NCBI GenBank assembly: GCA_029560815.1
Contig: JAKQKF010000123.1
Location: 1-17,585 of the forward strand
DNA: 17,585 bases
Origin: a bacterium
GTDB taxonomy: Bacteria; KSB1; UBA2214
Reading direction: 5' to 3'
Shown: positions 6,160 to 13,636 of the stretch, piece after piece
Position numbering within the stretch: position 1 is the first letter of the stretch
How the letters are laid out: each line of letters begins with the position of its first letter
The notes under the pieces: generated by a model
Database searches by the model: none
Told to the model about the DNA's origin: nothing
What the model saw: the letters and a program-made list of their open reading frames with translations, nothing else
Program-made: the position numbers and the translations under genes

Positions 6160-8211
6160 TCAGTTCTGCGAACTCCCGGTCCAGCGGCCGATCCAGCCGT
6201 GCACCTCTTGCCACCAGAGGCGCGCATTCTGCGGTTTGAGGACGAAGTGGGTCTCGTCCGGATAGAGCAGCAGGCGGGAGGGGACGCCCATGCGCTGCAG
6301 GGCGGTGAACAGTTGCAGTCCCTGAGTATAAGGCACGCGGTAGTCCTTCTCGCCGTGGATGACCAGGGTCGGGGTCCGGAATTTCCGGAAATTATCGACA
6401 TAGGATGAAACAGACCATTTCCTGAAAAGTTCCGGTTTTTGGTAGGGCACCCCGCCGAACTCCCATTCGGGGAACCAGAGCTCTTCGGTGGCGCCGTACA
6501 TGCTGATCTGATCGAAAACGCCGGCGTGGCTGACCAGGGCTTTGAAGCGGCTGGTATGGGTGGCGATCCAGTTGACCATAAAGCCGCCGTAGCTGCCTCC
6601 TGCCGCGGCCATGCGCTCCCCGTCGATGAAGGGACAGGTTTTGAGCAGATAGTCGATGCCGGCCATGAGATCCTTGTAGGGTCCGCCGCCCCAATCCCTG
6701 CTCACCGCATCGGTCCAGGCCTGGCCGTAGCCGGTCGAGCCGCGGAAATTGACAAAAACCGCCACATAGCCGGGCGCGGCGAAGAGGGCCGGATTCCAGC
6801 GGTAGTGAAAGTCGTCTTCAAAAGCGCCCTGCGGGCCGCCATGGATCAGATAGATCAGCGGATATTTTTGGGCGGGATCGAAAAAGGGCGGCTTGACGAG
6901 CATGCCGTGGACCTTTTTCCCGTCAAAGCTGGTGAACCAGAACTCCTCGGCGGGATTGAGGGCCAGCTGGTCGAGCAGGGGCTGATTGACGGAGGTGAGC
7001 TGCTCCACCTTCCCGCTGGCGAGGTCGAGGCTGTGAATCTCGTCCGGCGAGGACGCCGACTGCTGTTTGAACCAGAGGGTCCGGCCGTCCGGGGAGATGG
7101 TGATGGCGCTGTTGACATGCTGATGCAGAATCTCCGTCACAGTCGCGGCTGCCGCATCGGCGCGGAAGATGCAGTTGCGGGCCTGATGGTTGGCGGTGAG
7201 GTAGAGGCTTTTGCTGTCCGGGGCCCAGATCACTTCGCCGATCTTGAGATCGAATGCACCGGTCAGATTGCGGCTCCGGCCGCTGGCGCGGTCGAAGAGC
7301 ATCAGCTCTTCCTGGTCGGCCTCGAAGCCGGGGCGGCTCATCGCCTTGTAGGCGATCCAGCGGCCGTCGGGCGAATAGAGGGGATTGTTGTCGACCGCCT
7401 TGTTGGCTGAGGTTATGCAGCGCGGTTCGCCGTCCGCCAGGGAGAGGAGGAAGAGGTCGTTATTGGTCTGGGTTGCGGGCATGGGGTCGATATTGCGCAC
7501 AAAGGCGACCTCGCTCCCGTCGGGGGAGATGGCGAAATCGCGCGTCCCGCCGAGATCGAGGGGGGGCGTGTCATATTCGCCCGGAGTGAGGTCGCGCAGG
7601 CTGCCGCCGTCGGTGTCGCAGAGGAAGAGATGGGTGCGCATCCCTTCACGATAGTGGTTGAAGTAGCGGAAGAAGAGCTGGTCGCTGGTGCGGGCTTTGA
7701 TCGGGCTCTCGTCGCGTTTTTCGGCGCGGGCGGCGCTCTCCGCCAGGGTCGGCGCATCGGCATAGACCGTGGCGGTGAAAAGGAGGTGTTTGCCGTCGGA
7801 GGACCAGAGATAGTCCTCGATATCGACCGGCAGCGAGGTGATGGCACTCGCCTCGCCGCCGGTGAGGGGCAGGCGGTAGAGCTGGTTTGATCCGCCGCGG
7901 CTGGAGAGGAAGCTCAGGGCGGAGCCGTCAGGGAGCCACTGCGGGGCGCCGTCGTACTGGGGGTGGGAGGTGAGCCGGCGCGGTGTGCCGCCCGCGGCGG
8001 GGATGATCCAGAGGTCGGAGTTGCCGCTGTTTTTCTCCATATCATAGCAGGTCTGGTTAAAGGCGATCCAGCGGCCGTCGGGGGAGAGGGCCAAACTGCC
8101 GATTCGTTTCATCGCCCAGAGGTCGTCTGCGGTCATCGCGCGCCGGTCGGCGGCCATGAGCGGGAGGGCGAGAAGGGTGGAGAGCAGCACTAAAAGGATG
8201 ATTTTTTTCAT
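6160..8211 (-). CDS. S9 family serine peptidase (prolyl-oligopeptidase-like), exported
   Basis: This 683-aa serine peptidase belongs to the acylaminoacyl-peptidase/DPP-IV-like branch of S9. It has a cleavable signal peptide (MKKIILLVLLSTLLALPLMA). An N-terminal beta-propeller runs from about residue 30 to 410, with repeated blade motifs such as LSPDGRWIAF, SPDGSEVAF, YSPDGRWIAY and APDSKSLYL. A C-terminal alpha/beta hydrolase domain covers about 430-680. The catalytic triad is visible: Ser540 in GGSYGG, Asp623 in GEKDYRVPY and His655 in DETHF; the oxyanion-region HGGP is also present. The family cleaves short peptides, so a periplasmic role in degrading peptides or processing exported proteins is likely. 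GGAG lies just before ATG 8211. It is the middle gene of a three-gene unit, 24 nt after the Ig-like lipoprotein. Confidence 0.93.
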   Translation of the reverse strand: MKKIILLVLLSTLLALPLMAADRRAMTADDLWAMKRIGSLALSPDGRWIAFNQTCYDMEKNSGNSDLWIIPAAGGTPRRLTSHPQYDGAPQWLPDGSALSFLSSRGGSNQLYRLPLTGGEASAITSLPVDIEDYLWSSDGKHLLFTATVYADAPTLAESAARAEKRDESPIKARTSDQLFFRYFNHYREGMRTHLFLCDTDGGSLRDLTPGEYDTPPLDLGGTRDFAISPDGSEVAFVRNIDPMPATQTNNDLFLLSLADGEPRCITSANKAVDNNPLYSPDGRWIAYKAMSRPGFEADQEELMLFDRASGRSRNLTGAFDLKIGEVIWAPDSKSLYLTANHQARNCIFRADAAAATVTEILHQHVNSAITISPDGRTLWFKQQSASSPDEIHSLDLASGKVEQLTSVNQPLLDQLALNPAEEFWFTSFDGKKVHGMLVKPPFFDPAQKYPLIYLIHGGPQGAFEDDFHYRWNPALFAAPGYVAVFVNFRGSTGYGQAWTDAVSRDWGGGPYKDLMAGIDYLLKTCPFIDGERMAAAGGSYGGFMVNWIATHTSRFKALVSHAGVFDQISMYGATEELWFPEWEFGGVPYQKPELFRKWSVSSYVDNFRKFRTPTLVIHGEKDYRVPYTQGLQLFTALQRMGVPSRLLLYPDETHFVLKPQNARLWWQEVHGWIGRWTGSSQN

Positions 8212-8235
8212 GGTAACTCCGGTTGGTTGAGTTGG

Positions 8236-9939
8236 TTATTCCGGGAGAAGGAGGTCATTGCCTTCGTTGGGCCAGCGCGACCGCACCTGGATGGTGTCCG
8301 GGTAGAGGGCAAAGCGCTCGGCGGGCTGCCAGGGGAAGGGGCGGCCGGGGGAGAAGCGGCCGTCGCCGTCTTCATCGCGAAAAAACTCGATCAGGTACTC
8401 CCCGGGCATGATCTTTTCAAAGCGATAGGCCCCCTCTGTCGCGGCCTTGATTTCAGAGGAGGATCCTTTGGGGATCCGGGCAGTGATGTAAAAGGGTCCC
8501 GAACGGCCGGGTGCGCCGTCGCGCACTGAGCCGGCGATCTCCGAGAGGGTATCCGGATTGATGGTCTGGAACCGGATGGTGAGGAGGGTATCGGAGAGCG
8601 GGTTGCCCTGGCGGTCGCGCAGCGAGTCCACGGCCATTTTGACGCTGTAAAAGTGCTCCGGGCGGAGAAGGGAATCGGGCCGGAACTCCATTTCGGCGCT
8701 GTTGAGCCAGGTGATGCGGCCGGGCAGGGGGATCCGGCTGCTGTCGGTCAAAGAGAAGGCGAGGCCGGCCAGCGGCTGATCCATGGCCTCCGAGAAGGCG
8801 ATGGCGATCGTGGCGTCGAGCGGTACGCTGCGCGCCTTGTCCTCAGGCCGGGAGGCGATGAAGTAGGGTTTGGCCGAATCGGCGCGGGTGGCGCCGGTGA
8901 AGGCGGCTGTGCGGCTGGTGTCCTCCAGGGGGTGCCCCGCCAGGTCCCATCCCTCCAGTACAGTTACGGTGTAGGCCGCGTCCGCTTTTTGTTCTTTCGT
9001 CAGGAGGTGGAGATAGGCGGGATTGCGTTTGTCGATAAAGAGATCGAGCACAGCGAGGCTGTCGCTGCCGGCGGCGATGCGGTAGTTGGCGGGGAGGGTC
9101 AGACTCCGTTCGGCCATGCGTTCCGAGAAGCGCAGATCGAGATGACGGGCATCGATGGCCGAGGCCCCGGCCAGGGCTGGTCGTGTCGTATCCTGGAGCG
9201 CGGTACGAAGCAGCAGTCCCTCGATGCGCGGCCGGCCGGGGGTGAGGAGGTAATCGCGGCCGGAGACGCCGATGATCTCCCGCTCGGCATCGTAGCGGTT
9301 GTTGTGGTCGCGGTCGCCCACGGCGAAGAGGCGGTAGGTGCCGAGGGCGAGGTATTCGAGGGCGAATTCGCCGAGATTGTTGGCCTGGGTGACATAGAGA
9401 GGCGGGGTGACCGCCGGATTGGGCTCCCCGCCTGCGCCCAGCTCATAGGCCCAGAGCTGCACTCCTTCGGTCTGCCCATCGCTGAGGATCTTTCCGGAGA
9501 GGGCGCCGCGGTCGAGAGAGTCACCGGTCGAGAAGGCCAGGGAGAAAGAGGAGGCGATGGCGATATTGCGCAGATCGCGTGTGCCGGTGCCCACGGTGAT
9601 GACATAGGTGCGTTGGGGGAGCAGGCCGCCGGGGATGATGATCTCAAGCTTTTTGCCGTGCCATTTGAAGCGGGCTTTTTCCGCCGGCTGCGGGGTGATA
9701 AAGATCGACTCTTCGCAGCTTCTGTGTTCTACGGCCTCATTGAAGTGGAGGAAGATCCGGCTGTCGAGGGGGACCCGGGTGGTATCGGGCCGCGGCGCTG
9801 TGGCCATGATGCGCGGAGGCATTCTGTCGACTGGACCGCCCGGCGGCGCGCCCTGGCGTGCGCAGGCGGCCGGCAGGAGCAGGATCAGGATCGGCAGCAG
9901 AGCGATGACCGGATGACGGGATCGTTGGGATTTATTCAT
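8236..9939 (-). CDS. Multi-domain Big_5 (SbsA-type Ig-like) lipoprotein
   Basis: This 567-aa exported protein has an N-terminal hydrophobic signal and probable lipid Cys26 (LLLPAACA; Pro at -3 is slightly unusual). The mature start CARQGAPPGGPVDRMPPRI follows the pattern of Bacteroidota 'Ig-like domain-containing' lipoproteins. By motif reading the order is: Big_5 domain (about 40-138, with FLHFNEAV), a carboxypeptidase-regulatory-like beta domain (about 147-225, GALSGKILSDG...LGTYRLFAVGDRDHNNRYD), Big_5 (about 255-355, LDLRFSERM), Big_5 (about 355-465, IAIAFSEAMDQP) and a second regulatory-like domain (about 470-567, PGEYLIEFFRDEDGDGRFSPG). The D-D-N/D-D runs look like calcium loops. The function is unknown; no catalytic domain is seen. 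It is first in the minus-strand operon, read from the promoter at 9975-10003. The ribosome site before ATG 9939 is weak. Confidence 0.82.
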   Translation of the reverse strand: MNKSQRSRHPVIALLPILILLLPAACARQGAPPGGPVDRMPPRIMATAPRPDTTRVPLDSRIFLHFNEAVEHRSCEESIFITPQPAEKARFKWHGKKLEIIIPGGLLPQRTYVITVGTGTRDLRNIAIASSFSLAFSTGDSLDRGALSGKILSDGQTEGVQLWAYELGAGGEPNPAVTPPLYVTQANNLGEFALEYLALGTYRLFAVGDRDHNNRYDAEREIIGVSGRDYLLTPGRPRIEGLLLRTALQDTTRPALAGASAIDARHLDLRFSERMAERSLTLPANYRIAAGSDSLAVLDLFIDKRNPAYLHLLTKEQKADAAYTVTVLEGWDLAGHPLEDTSRTAAFTGATRADSAKPYFIASRPEDKARSVPLDATIAIAFSEAMDQPLAGLAFSLTDSSRIPLPGRITWLNSAEMEFRPDSLLRPEHFYSVKMAVDSLRDRQGNPLSDTLLTIRFQTINPDTLSEIAGSVRDGAPGRSGPFYITARIPKGSSSEIKAATEGAYRFEKIMPGEYLIEFFRDEDGDGRFSPGRPFPWQPAERFALYPDTIQVRSRWPNEGNDLLLPE

Positions 9940-9974
9940 GCCTCAAGGCCTTGCAAAAAGTGGGATGGATACCT

Positions 9975-10003
9975 AAAATAAAAATTAACCACTGCAATAT
10001 CAA
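9975..10003 (-). promoter_or_regulatory. Promoter of the Ig-lipoprotein/S9/lipoprotein operon
   Basis: On the minus strand TTGATA (9998-10003) and TATTTT (9975-9980) are spaced by 17 bases in an AT-rich stretch, 36 nt before the start codon at 9939. The match is 5/6 at -35 and 4/6 at -10. A perfect 10-bp palindrome CAAGGCCTTG (9944-9953) sits between it and the start codon and may affect leader structure. Confidence 0.55.
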
Positions 10004-10038
10004 GCGCTTTTTCGCACCCCGCCGGCCAAAATTCTGTT

Positions 10039-10066
10039 TTGAATTGAGCGGAAATTTCTATAGAAT
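10039..10066 (+). promoter_or_regulatory. Promoter of the LD-carboxypeptidase gene
   Basis: TTGAAT (10039-10044) and TAGAAT (10061-10066) are 16 bases apart, and the expected transcription start is about 40 nt before ATG 10112. It is divergent from the promoter at 9975-10003, with the two -35 boxes only about 36 bases apart. Confidence 0.55.
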
Positions 10067-10111
10067 GAGCCAAACAGCCTGAAGAACGGTGCAAAGAGCG
10101 AGGTATATGCG

Positions 10112-11170
10112 ATGAAAAAGAGTCGTTCCGACGTGACGCGGCGGGAATTTCTGGGCGGAATTGCAGCCACCGGAGCCCTGACAGCCTGGATGACGCCGCT
10201 GAAGAGTCAGGCCGCTCCGCTCCCCCTCATCAAGCCGGGCCCCCTCACCGAAGGAGATTGTGTCGGGCTGGTCACCCCCGCCAGTCCCGTCTTCGAACCC
10301 AGTTCGGTGCGAGAGGGCGAGATGGCCATGGAGAAGCTGGGCTATCGCGTCAAGGTCGGCCGCAATATCGGCCGCAAATGGGGCTATCTCGCCGGGTCGG
10401 ACGCCGAGCGCGCCGGGGACCTGATGGAGATGTTTCTCGATCCGGAGGTCAAGGCCATTTTCGCCCTGCGCGGGGGGTACGGCACCATCCGCATGCTCCC
10501 CCTGCTCGACTATGGGCTCATCCGATCCCATCCCAAGATCCTGATCGGCTACAGCGATATCACTAGCCTCCATCTGGCTATTCACAAGCTGGCCGGCATG
10601 GTCACCTTTCACGGCGCCGTGGCCTCCTCCACTTTTAATGATTATTCCACGCGCTACCTCAAGGCGACCCTGGGCCGGGCGGCCCCGGTGGGGATGATCG
10701 AAACGCCCGAGAAGGCGCTGCCGATGGTGATCTGGCCCGACCGGGCGCCCGAGGTCGTGCGCGGCCCCCTGGTCGGCGGCAATCTCACCCTGGTCTGTGC
10801 GAGTCTGGGAACCCCCTACGAGATCGATACGGCGGGCAAGGTGCTTTTTCTCGAAGAGACCGGCGAGGAGCCCTACGACATGGACCGGATGCTGACCCAG
10901 CTGGGGCAGAGCGGCAAACTCCAGGCGGCCGCGGCGATCCTCGTCGACCGCTGCGTTAATTGCAAGCCCGCCGACTACAAGCCGGCCTTCAATAATACCA
11001 TGAGCACGGAGGAGGTCATCCTGGACCGCCTCGAGGGGATGGGCGTGCCGGTGCTCTACGGGCTTTCGATCGGTCATGTCGCCGACAAGCCGGTCCTGCC
11101 CCTCGGGGTGCAGGTGGCGGTGCACAAAAAGAGCGCCTCTTTTTCACTTGAAGAAGCGGCAGTCGGGTAG
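10112..11170 (+). CDS. S66 family LD-carboxypeptidase, Tat-exported
   Basis: S66 peptidases remove the terminal D-alanine from tetrapeptide stems of peptidoglycan (LdcA type) and related L,D-peptides. The 352-aa product has the family's CVGLVTPASP start, ALRGGYGTIR, and the catalytic residues expected from the LdcA pattern: Ser148 in GYSDIT, Glu248 in LFLEE and His322 in IGH. Spacing (100 and 74 residues) agrees with the known Ser-Glu-His triad. The N-terminus carries a twin-arginine signal, TRREFLGG (about residues 9-16), then a mildly hydrophobic stretch and a QAA cleavage region, so it should be folded before export by Tat, whereas E. coli LdcA is cytoplasmic. GCGAGG lies 8 nt before ATG 10112. 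Single gene, divergent from the peptidase operon. Confidence 0.92.
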   Translation: MKKSRSDVTRREFLGGIAATGALTAWMTPLKSQAAPLPLIKPGPLTEGDCVGLVTPASPVFEPSSVREGEMAMEKLGYRVKVGRNIGRKWGYLAGSDAERAGDLMEMFLDPEVKAIFALRGGYGTIRMLPLLDYGLIRSHPKILIGYSDITSLHLAIHKLAGMVTFHGAVASSTFNDYSTRYLKATLGRAAPVGMIETPEKALPMVIWPDRAPEVVRGPLVGGNLTLVCASLGTPYEIDTAGKVLFLEETGEEPYDMDRMLTQLGQSGKLQAAAAILVDRCVNCKPADYKPAFNNTMSTEEVILDRLEGMGVPVLYGLSIGHVADKPVLPLGVQVAVHKKSASFSLEEAAVG

Positions 11171-11208
11171 AAAAAATTCCGCACTTTGCCCCTAATTCTG
11201 TACATCAA

Positions 11209-11238
11209 AAGTGTAAGGATTATCTCTTCAAGTGTGAG
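11209..11238 (+). repeat. Direct repeat AAGTGTRAG, two copies
   Basis: AAGTGTAAG (11209-11217) and AAGTGTGAG (11230-11238) differ at one base and are 21 bases apart, two turns of the helix. They lie upstream of the dockerin-protein gene at 11323 and could be a binding site for an activator. Chance cannot be excluded for 9-mers. Confidence 0.3.
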
Positions 11239-11263
11239 AAGAATCACCCCAAGTTGTTTGCAG

Positions 11264-11330
11264 AAATCATACCTTGTGATGGCTGCTTTCTGTATATTGT
11301 GTTGAAAATCAAGACCTAAGGTATGATTTT
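11264..11330 (+). promoter_or_regulatory. Inverted repeats burying the start codon of the first dockerin gene
   Basis: AAATCATACCTT (11264-11275) is the exact reverse complement of AAGGTATGATTT (11318-11329), which includes the ATG start at 11323; G-T pairs extend it to 14 bp. The same 3' arm can instead pair locally, AAAATCA (11305-11311) with TGATTTT (11324-11330). A -10-like TATATT lies between the arms at 11293-11298, so whether the long pairing forms in RNA depends on the real transcription start. Confidence 0.5.
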
Positions 11331-12351
11331 GATCAGAGTGAAAAGAAGCGGGGATACCGGGCCGAGGCCTTTTGCTTTTCTGTTCTTTGTCGTCGTGGCG
11401 GTCTGGATGGCCGGCGCGCCCGGCGCGCTGCCGCAGAGTGCGACCCTTTCCTGGCAGCCGGTCACCGAGGATACCAGCGGCCATGCAGAGCTGCCGCCGG
11501 TCTATTACAATATCTACTGCGATACCATACCGGCTTTCCGTCCCGATTCGGCCAGTTTCCTCGCCGCCACCCTGAAGACCAGCTACCTGCATACCGATGC
11601 GCGGCTGGGCGATCCCAACCGGCATCTCTATTACCAGGTACGGGCGGTCGATTTGTGGGGAAATGAATCGGCGCTCAGCGATACAGTCGGTGAGACGGGC
11701 TATCTTCTGGTCCAGGTGCGCGCCTTTCTGCAGGCGCCCTATGACGCGGCGGGCGATTCCATGCGGACGAATTTGCAGCGGCAGGGGCTCCTGCCGCTCG
11801 CATCGCCCTACAGCGTCTCCCCGCGCGCTGCCGCGGTCATGCCCCCGGAAGCAGTGGACTGGGTGCTCCTGCAGCTGCGCGACCCCGCCACGGCCGTCAT
11901 CGCCGGCGAGGAGTCCTTTCTTATGGACAGGGAGGGCTATCTCACCGAGCTGGACGGCCGCAACCGGGTACTGGGTTTCACCGGCTGTGCGCCCGGCCAA
12001 TACCAGCTGGTCCTGAACCACCGCAACCATGTGGCGGTGATGTCGCGCAACACCTACGAGTTCACCGGGGCGCCGCCCGTGCTGCATGATTTCAGCGCCG
12101 ACAGCGCCTTCTGCGAGGGCAGCGGCGCCGTCTGCGAGGTGGAACCGGGGGTGTGGGGACTCTGGAGCGGAGACATCAACCAGGATCGTCAGGTCTCCAG
12201 CCTCGATTTCATCTTCTGGCAGAGCGCGGCCAGGGAGGGCAGGAGCGGCTATCTTGCCGAGGATCTCAATTTCGACGGCCTGATCACCACCGCTGATTAC
12301 GTGCTTTGGTACAGGGCCCACCGCCGCGGCGTCGGTTCTTACGTGCCCTGA
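11323..12351 (+). CDS. Secreted FN3 and dockerin-like repeat protein
   Basis: This 342-aa exported protein is not a known enzyme. A signal peptide covers about residues 1-38 (hydrophobic FAFLFFVVVAVWMAG). A fibronectin type III-like domain follows (about 38-122, ATLSWQPV...YYQVRAVDLWGNES). Then comes a domain of about 120 residues (130-255) with RAFLQAPY, VDWVLLQLR (Val178) and HRNH (His233). A C-terminal dockerin-like pair of calcium loops ends it: DINQDRQVSSLD (284-295) and DLNFDGLITTAD (314-325); the chain ends in VP. The 130-342 part is homologous to the next gene. The start is uncertain: ATG 11323 has AAGG only 1 nt upstream, while the in-frame TTG at 11329 has it at 7 nt. It heads a three-gene cluster. 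Confidence 0.82.
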   Translation: MILIRVKRSGDTGPRPFAFLFFVVVAVWMAGAPGALPQSATLSWQPVTEDTSGHAELPPVYYNIYCDTIPAFRPDSASFLAATLKTSYLHTDARLGDPNRHLYYQVRAVDLWGNESALSDTVGETGYLLVQVRAFLQAPYDAAGDSMRTNLQRQGLLPLASPYSVSPRAAAVMPPEAVDWVLLQLRDPATAVIAGEESFLMDREGYLTELDGRNRVLGFTGCAPGQYQLVLNHRNHVAVMSRNTYEFTGAPPVLHDFSADSAFCEGSGAVCEVEPGVWGLWSGDINQDRQVSSLDFIFWQSAAREGRSGYLAEDLNFDGLITTADYVLWYRAHRRGVGSYVP

Positions 12352-12364
12352 TCGCTTTTGTTGT

Positions 12365-12392
12365 TTGAAACTGTCAATTATTCGTGTATATT
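12365..12392 (+). promoter_or_regulatory. Promoter of the second dockerin-protein gene
   Basis: TTGAAA (12365-12370) and TATATT (12387-12392) are 16 bases apart, in a short AT-rich gap 32 nt before ATG 12425. The 10-mer TGTATATTGT (12385-12394) around the -10 box also occurs at 11291-11300 before the first gene of the cluster. Confidence 0.55.
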
Positions 12393-12424
12393 GTAAGCGA
12401 ACCCTAAAAGGGGAAGTGGAAGAA

Positions 12425-13618
12425 ATGATGAAAAAATTGCATCTTTTGCTGGGCCTGTCACTCCTCCTGCTCGGATTTTCGGCTTCCACAGTGCTGGCCG
12501 ATGCCTCCGAATTCCGCCTCGTTGTGTCGAGCAACACGGGCGCGGTCAGCGGGCGTTTCGCCGTCGATCTGGAGATCAAGGCTTCATCGAACCGGACGCT
12601 GAACTCGCTGACGGTGGATGTGCCCTACGGCCCCGAGCTCGCTTCGGTCGCCACGCCGGGAGAGAACTGGTTCTCAGGCAGCGCCAACTATGAAACTTCA
12701 GTGACCTCGATCAGCCTTCCCGGCACCTACTACCGCGTGCTGGTGACCGGCAACGATATCGGCAAGACCAGCGCAGGTGTGCCCGCCGGTTTTACGGTGA
12801 CGACCAACTGGCAGCGGGTGGTCACCCTGGTCTGGAGCATCGCCACGCTGAGCAACAGCTACAATGTCGACCTTGCGACCTACACCGACTGCGCCGCCTA
12901 TTTCGACAACCTCGCCAACAATCCCCTGGCGGATCTGACGGAATGGGACAGCGGCACGATCAATTTCGCCACCGTCAAGCTGGCGGCCAGGGCTTTTCTG
13001 CAGGGGCCTTACAACACCACCAGCCACAGTATGAAGACCGATCTCTATACGGCTGCGCTGCTTCCCCCGACCTCGGTCTATACCTACGATCCGCGCACTG
13101 TCGCCGCCGTCCCCGCTTCGGTCGACTGGGTTATGCTGCAGCTGCGCAGCTCGGTCACGGGTCCCCCGATCTACTCGAAAAGCCTCTTCCTGCGCAGTGA
13201 CGGGCAGGTGGTGGATGAGGACGGCACGGAGAATTTCGACATCGCCACCCTCGAGGGGGAAAAGAGCTATTATGTGGTGCTGAGCCACCGCAACCACCTG
13301 ACCACCATGAGCTCGGCGCCGATCCCGCTGTCGGGAGGCGCCTATACCAGCTATGATTTCACAACCGCCCAGAACAAGGCTTACGGCACCAATCCGATGA
13401 AGGCGATGACCGATGGCGCCTATGCCTTCAAGGCCGGCGACGGCAATGGAGACGGCGGTGTTGATGCGCTGGATCTCAATGCCATCTGGCGGCCCAGTAA
13501 CGGCACCACCTGGAGCTATGCCAAATATGCGGATTTCAACCTTGACGGCGGTATCGATGCCATCGATGCCAACGCCTACTGGCGCCCCAACAACGGCAGC
13601 GCCACCCAGGTACCCTAA
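12425..13618 (+). CDS. Secreted cohesin-like and dockerin-like protein
   Basis: This 397-aa exported protein has a signal peptide (KKLHLLLGLSLLLLGFSA, cleavage near Ala25). The N-terminal beta domain (about 27-178) starts FRLVVSSNTGAVSGRFAVDL and resembles, in pattern, the N-terminal domain of the next gene; both look cohesin-like, but this is a pattern call. Next is the domain shared with the preceding gene (184-315; RAFLQGPY, VDWVMLQLR at Val233, HRNH at His288). Two well-formed dockerin/EF-hand loops follow, DGNGDGGVDALD (339-350) and DFNLDGGIDAID (370-381), each with a WRP(S/N)NG tail, and the chain ends in VP. Two adjacent ATG codons (12425 and 12428) are possible; an upstream in-frame TTG at 12365 coincides with the -35 box and is rejected. 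The next gene starts 6-18 nt after the stop. Confidence 0.82.
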   Translation: MMKKLHLLLGLSLLLLGFSASTVLADASEFRLVVSSNTGAVSGRFAVDLEIKASSNRTLNSLTVDVPYGPELASVATPGENWFSGSANYETSVTSISLPGTYYRVLVTGNDIGKTSAGVPAGFTVTTNWQRVVTLVWSIATLSNSYNVDLATYTDCAAYFDNLANNPLADLTEWDSGTINFATVKLAARAFLQGPYNTTSHSMKTDLYTAALLPPTSVYTYDPRTVAAVPASVDWVMLQLRSSVTGPPIYSKSLFLRSDGQVVDEDGTENFDIATLEGEKSYYVVLSHRNHLTTMSSAPIPLSGGAYTSYDFTTAQNKAYGTNPMKAMTDGAYAFKAGDGNGDGGVDALDLNAIWRPSNGTTWSYAKYADFNLDGGIDAIDANAYWRPNNGSATQVP

Positions 13619-13636
13619 TCGCAGATGAGGATGAAG

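Noticed and set aside
6439..9981. Long plus-strand open frames (6439-7410 and 8653-9981) inside the S9 peptidase and Ig-lipoprotein genes
   Set aside because: They are complementary to genes with a full catalytic triad or clear domain repeats; composition is Gly/Glu/Ala/Val-rich without family features.
12365..12424. Longer start of the second dockerin protein at TTG 12365
   Set aside because: The codon coincides with the -35 box of the proposed promoter and the extension precedes a normal signal peptide.
11074..12579. A 501-codon minus-strand open frame across the first dockerin gene and its upstream region
   Set aside because: It has no recognisable motif, crosses both promoter regions, and is opposite a protein with clear signal peptide, FN3 and dockerin features.
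12172..13605. Tandem DNA repeats or a CRISPR-like array in the dockerin region
   Set aside because: The similarity is between protein motifs of calcium loops; the DNA repeats are not regular in length or sequence.
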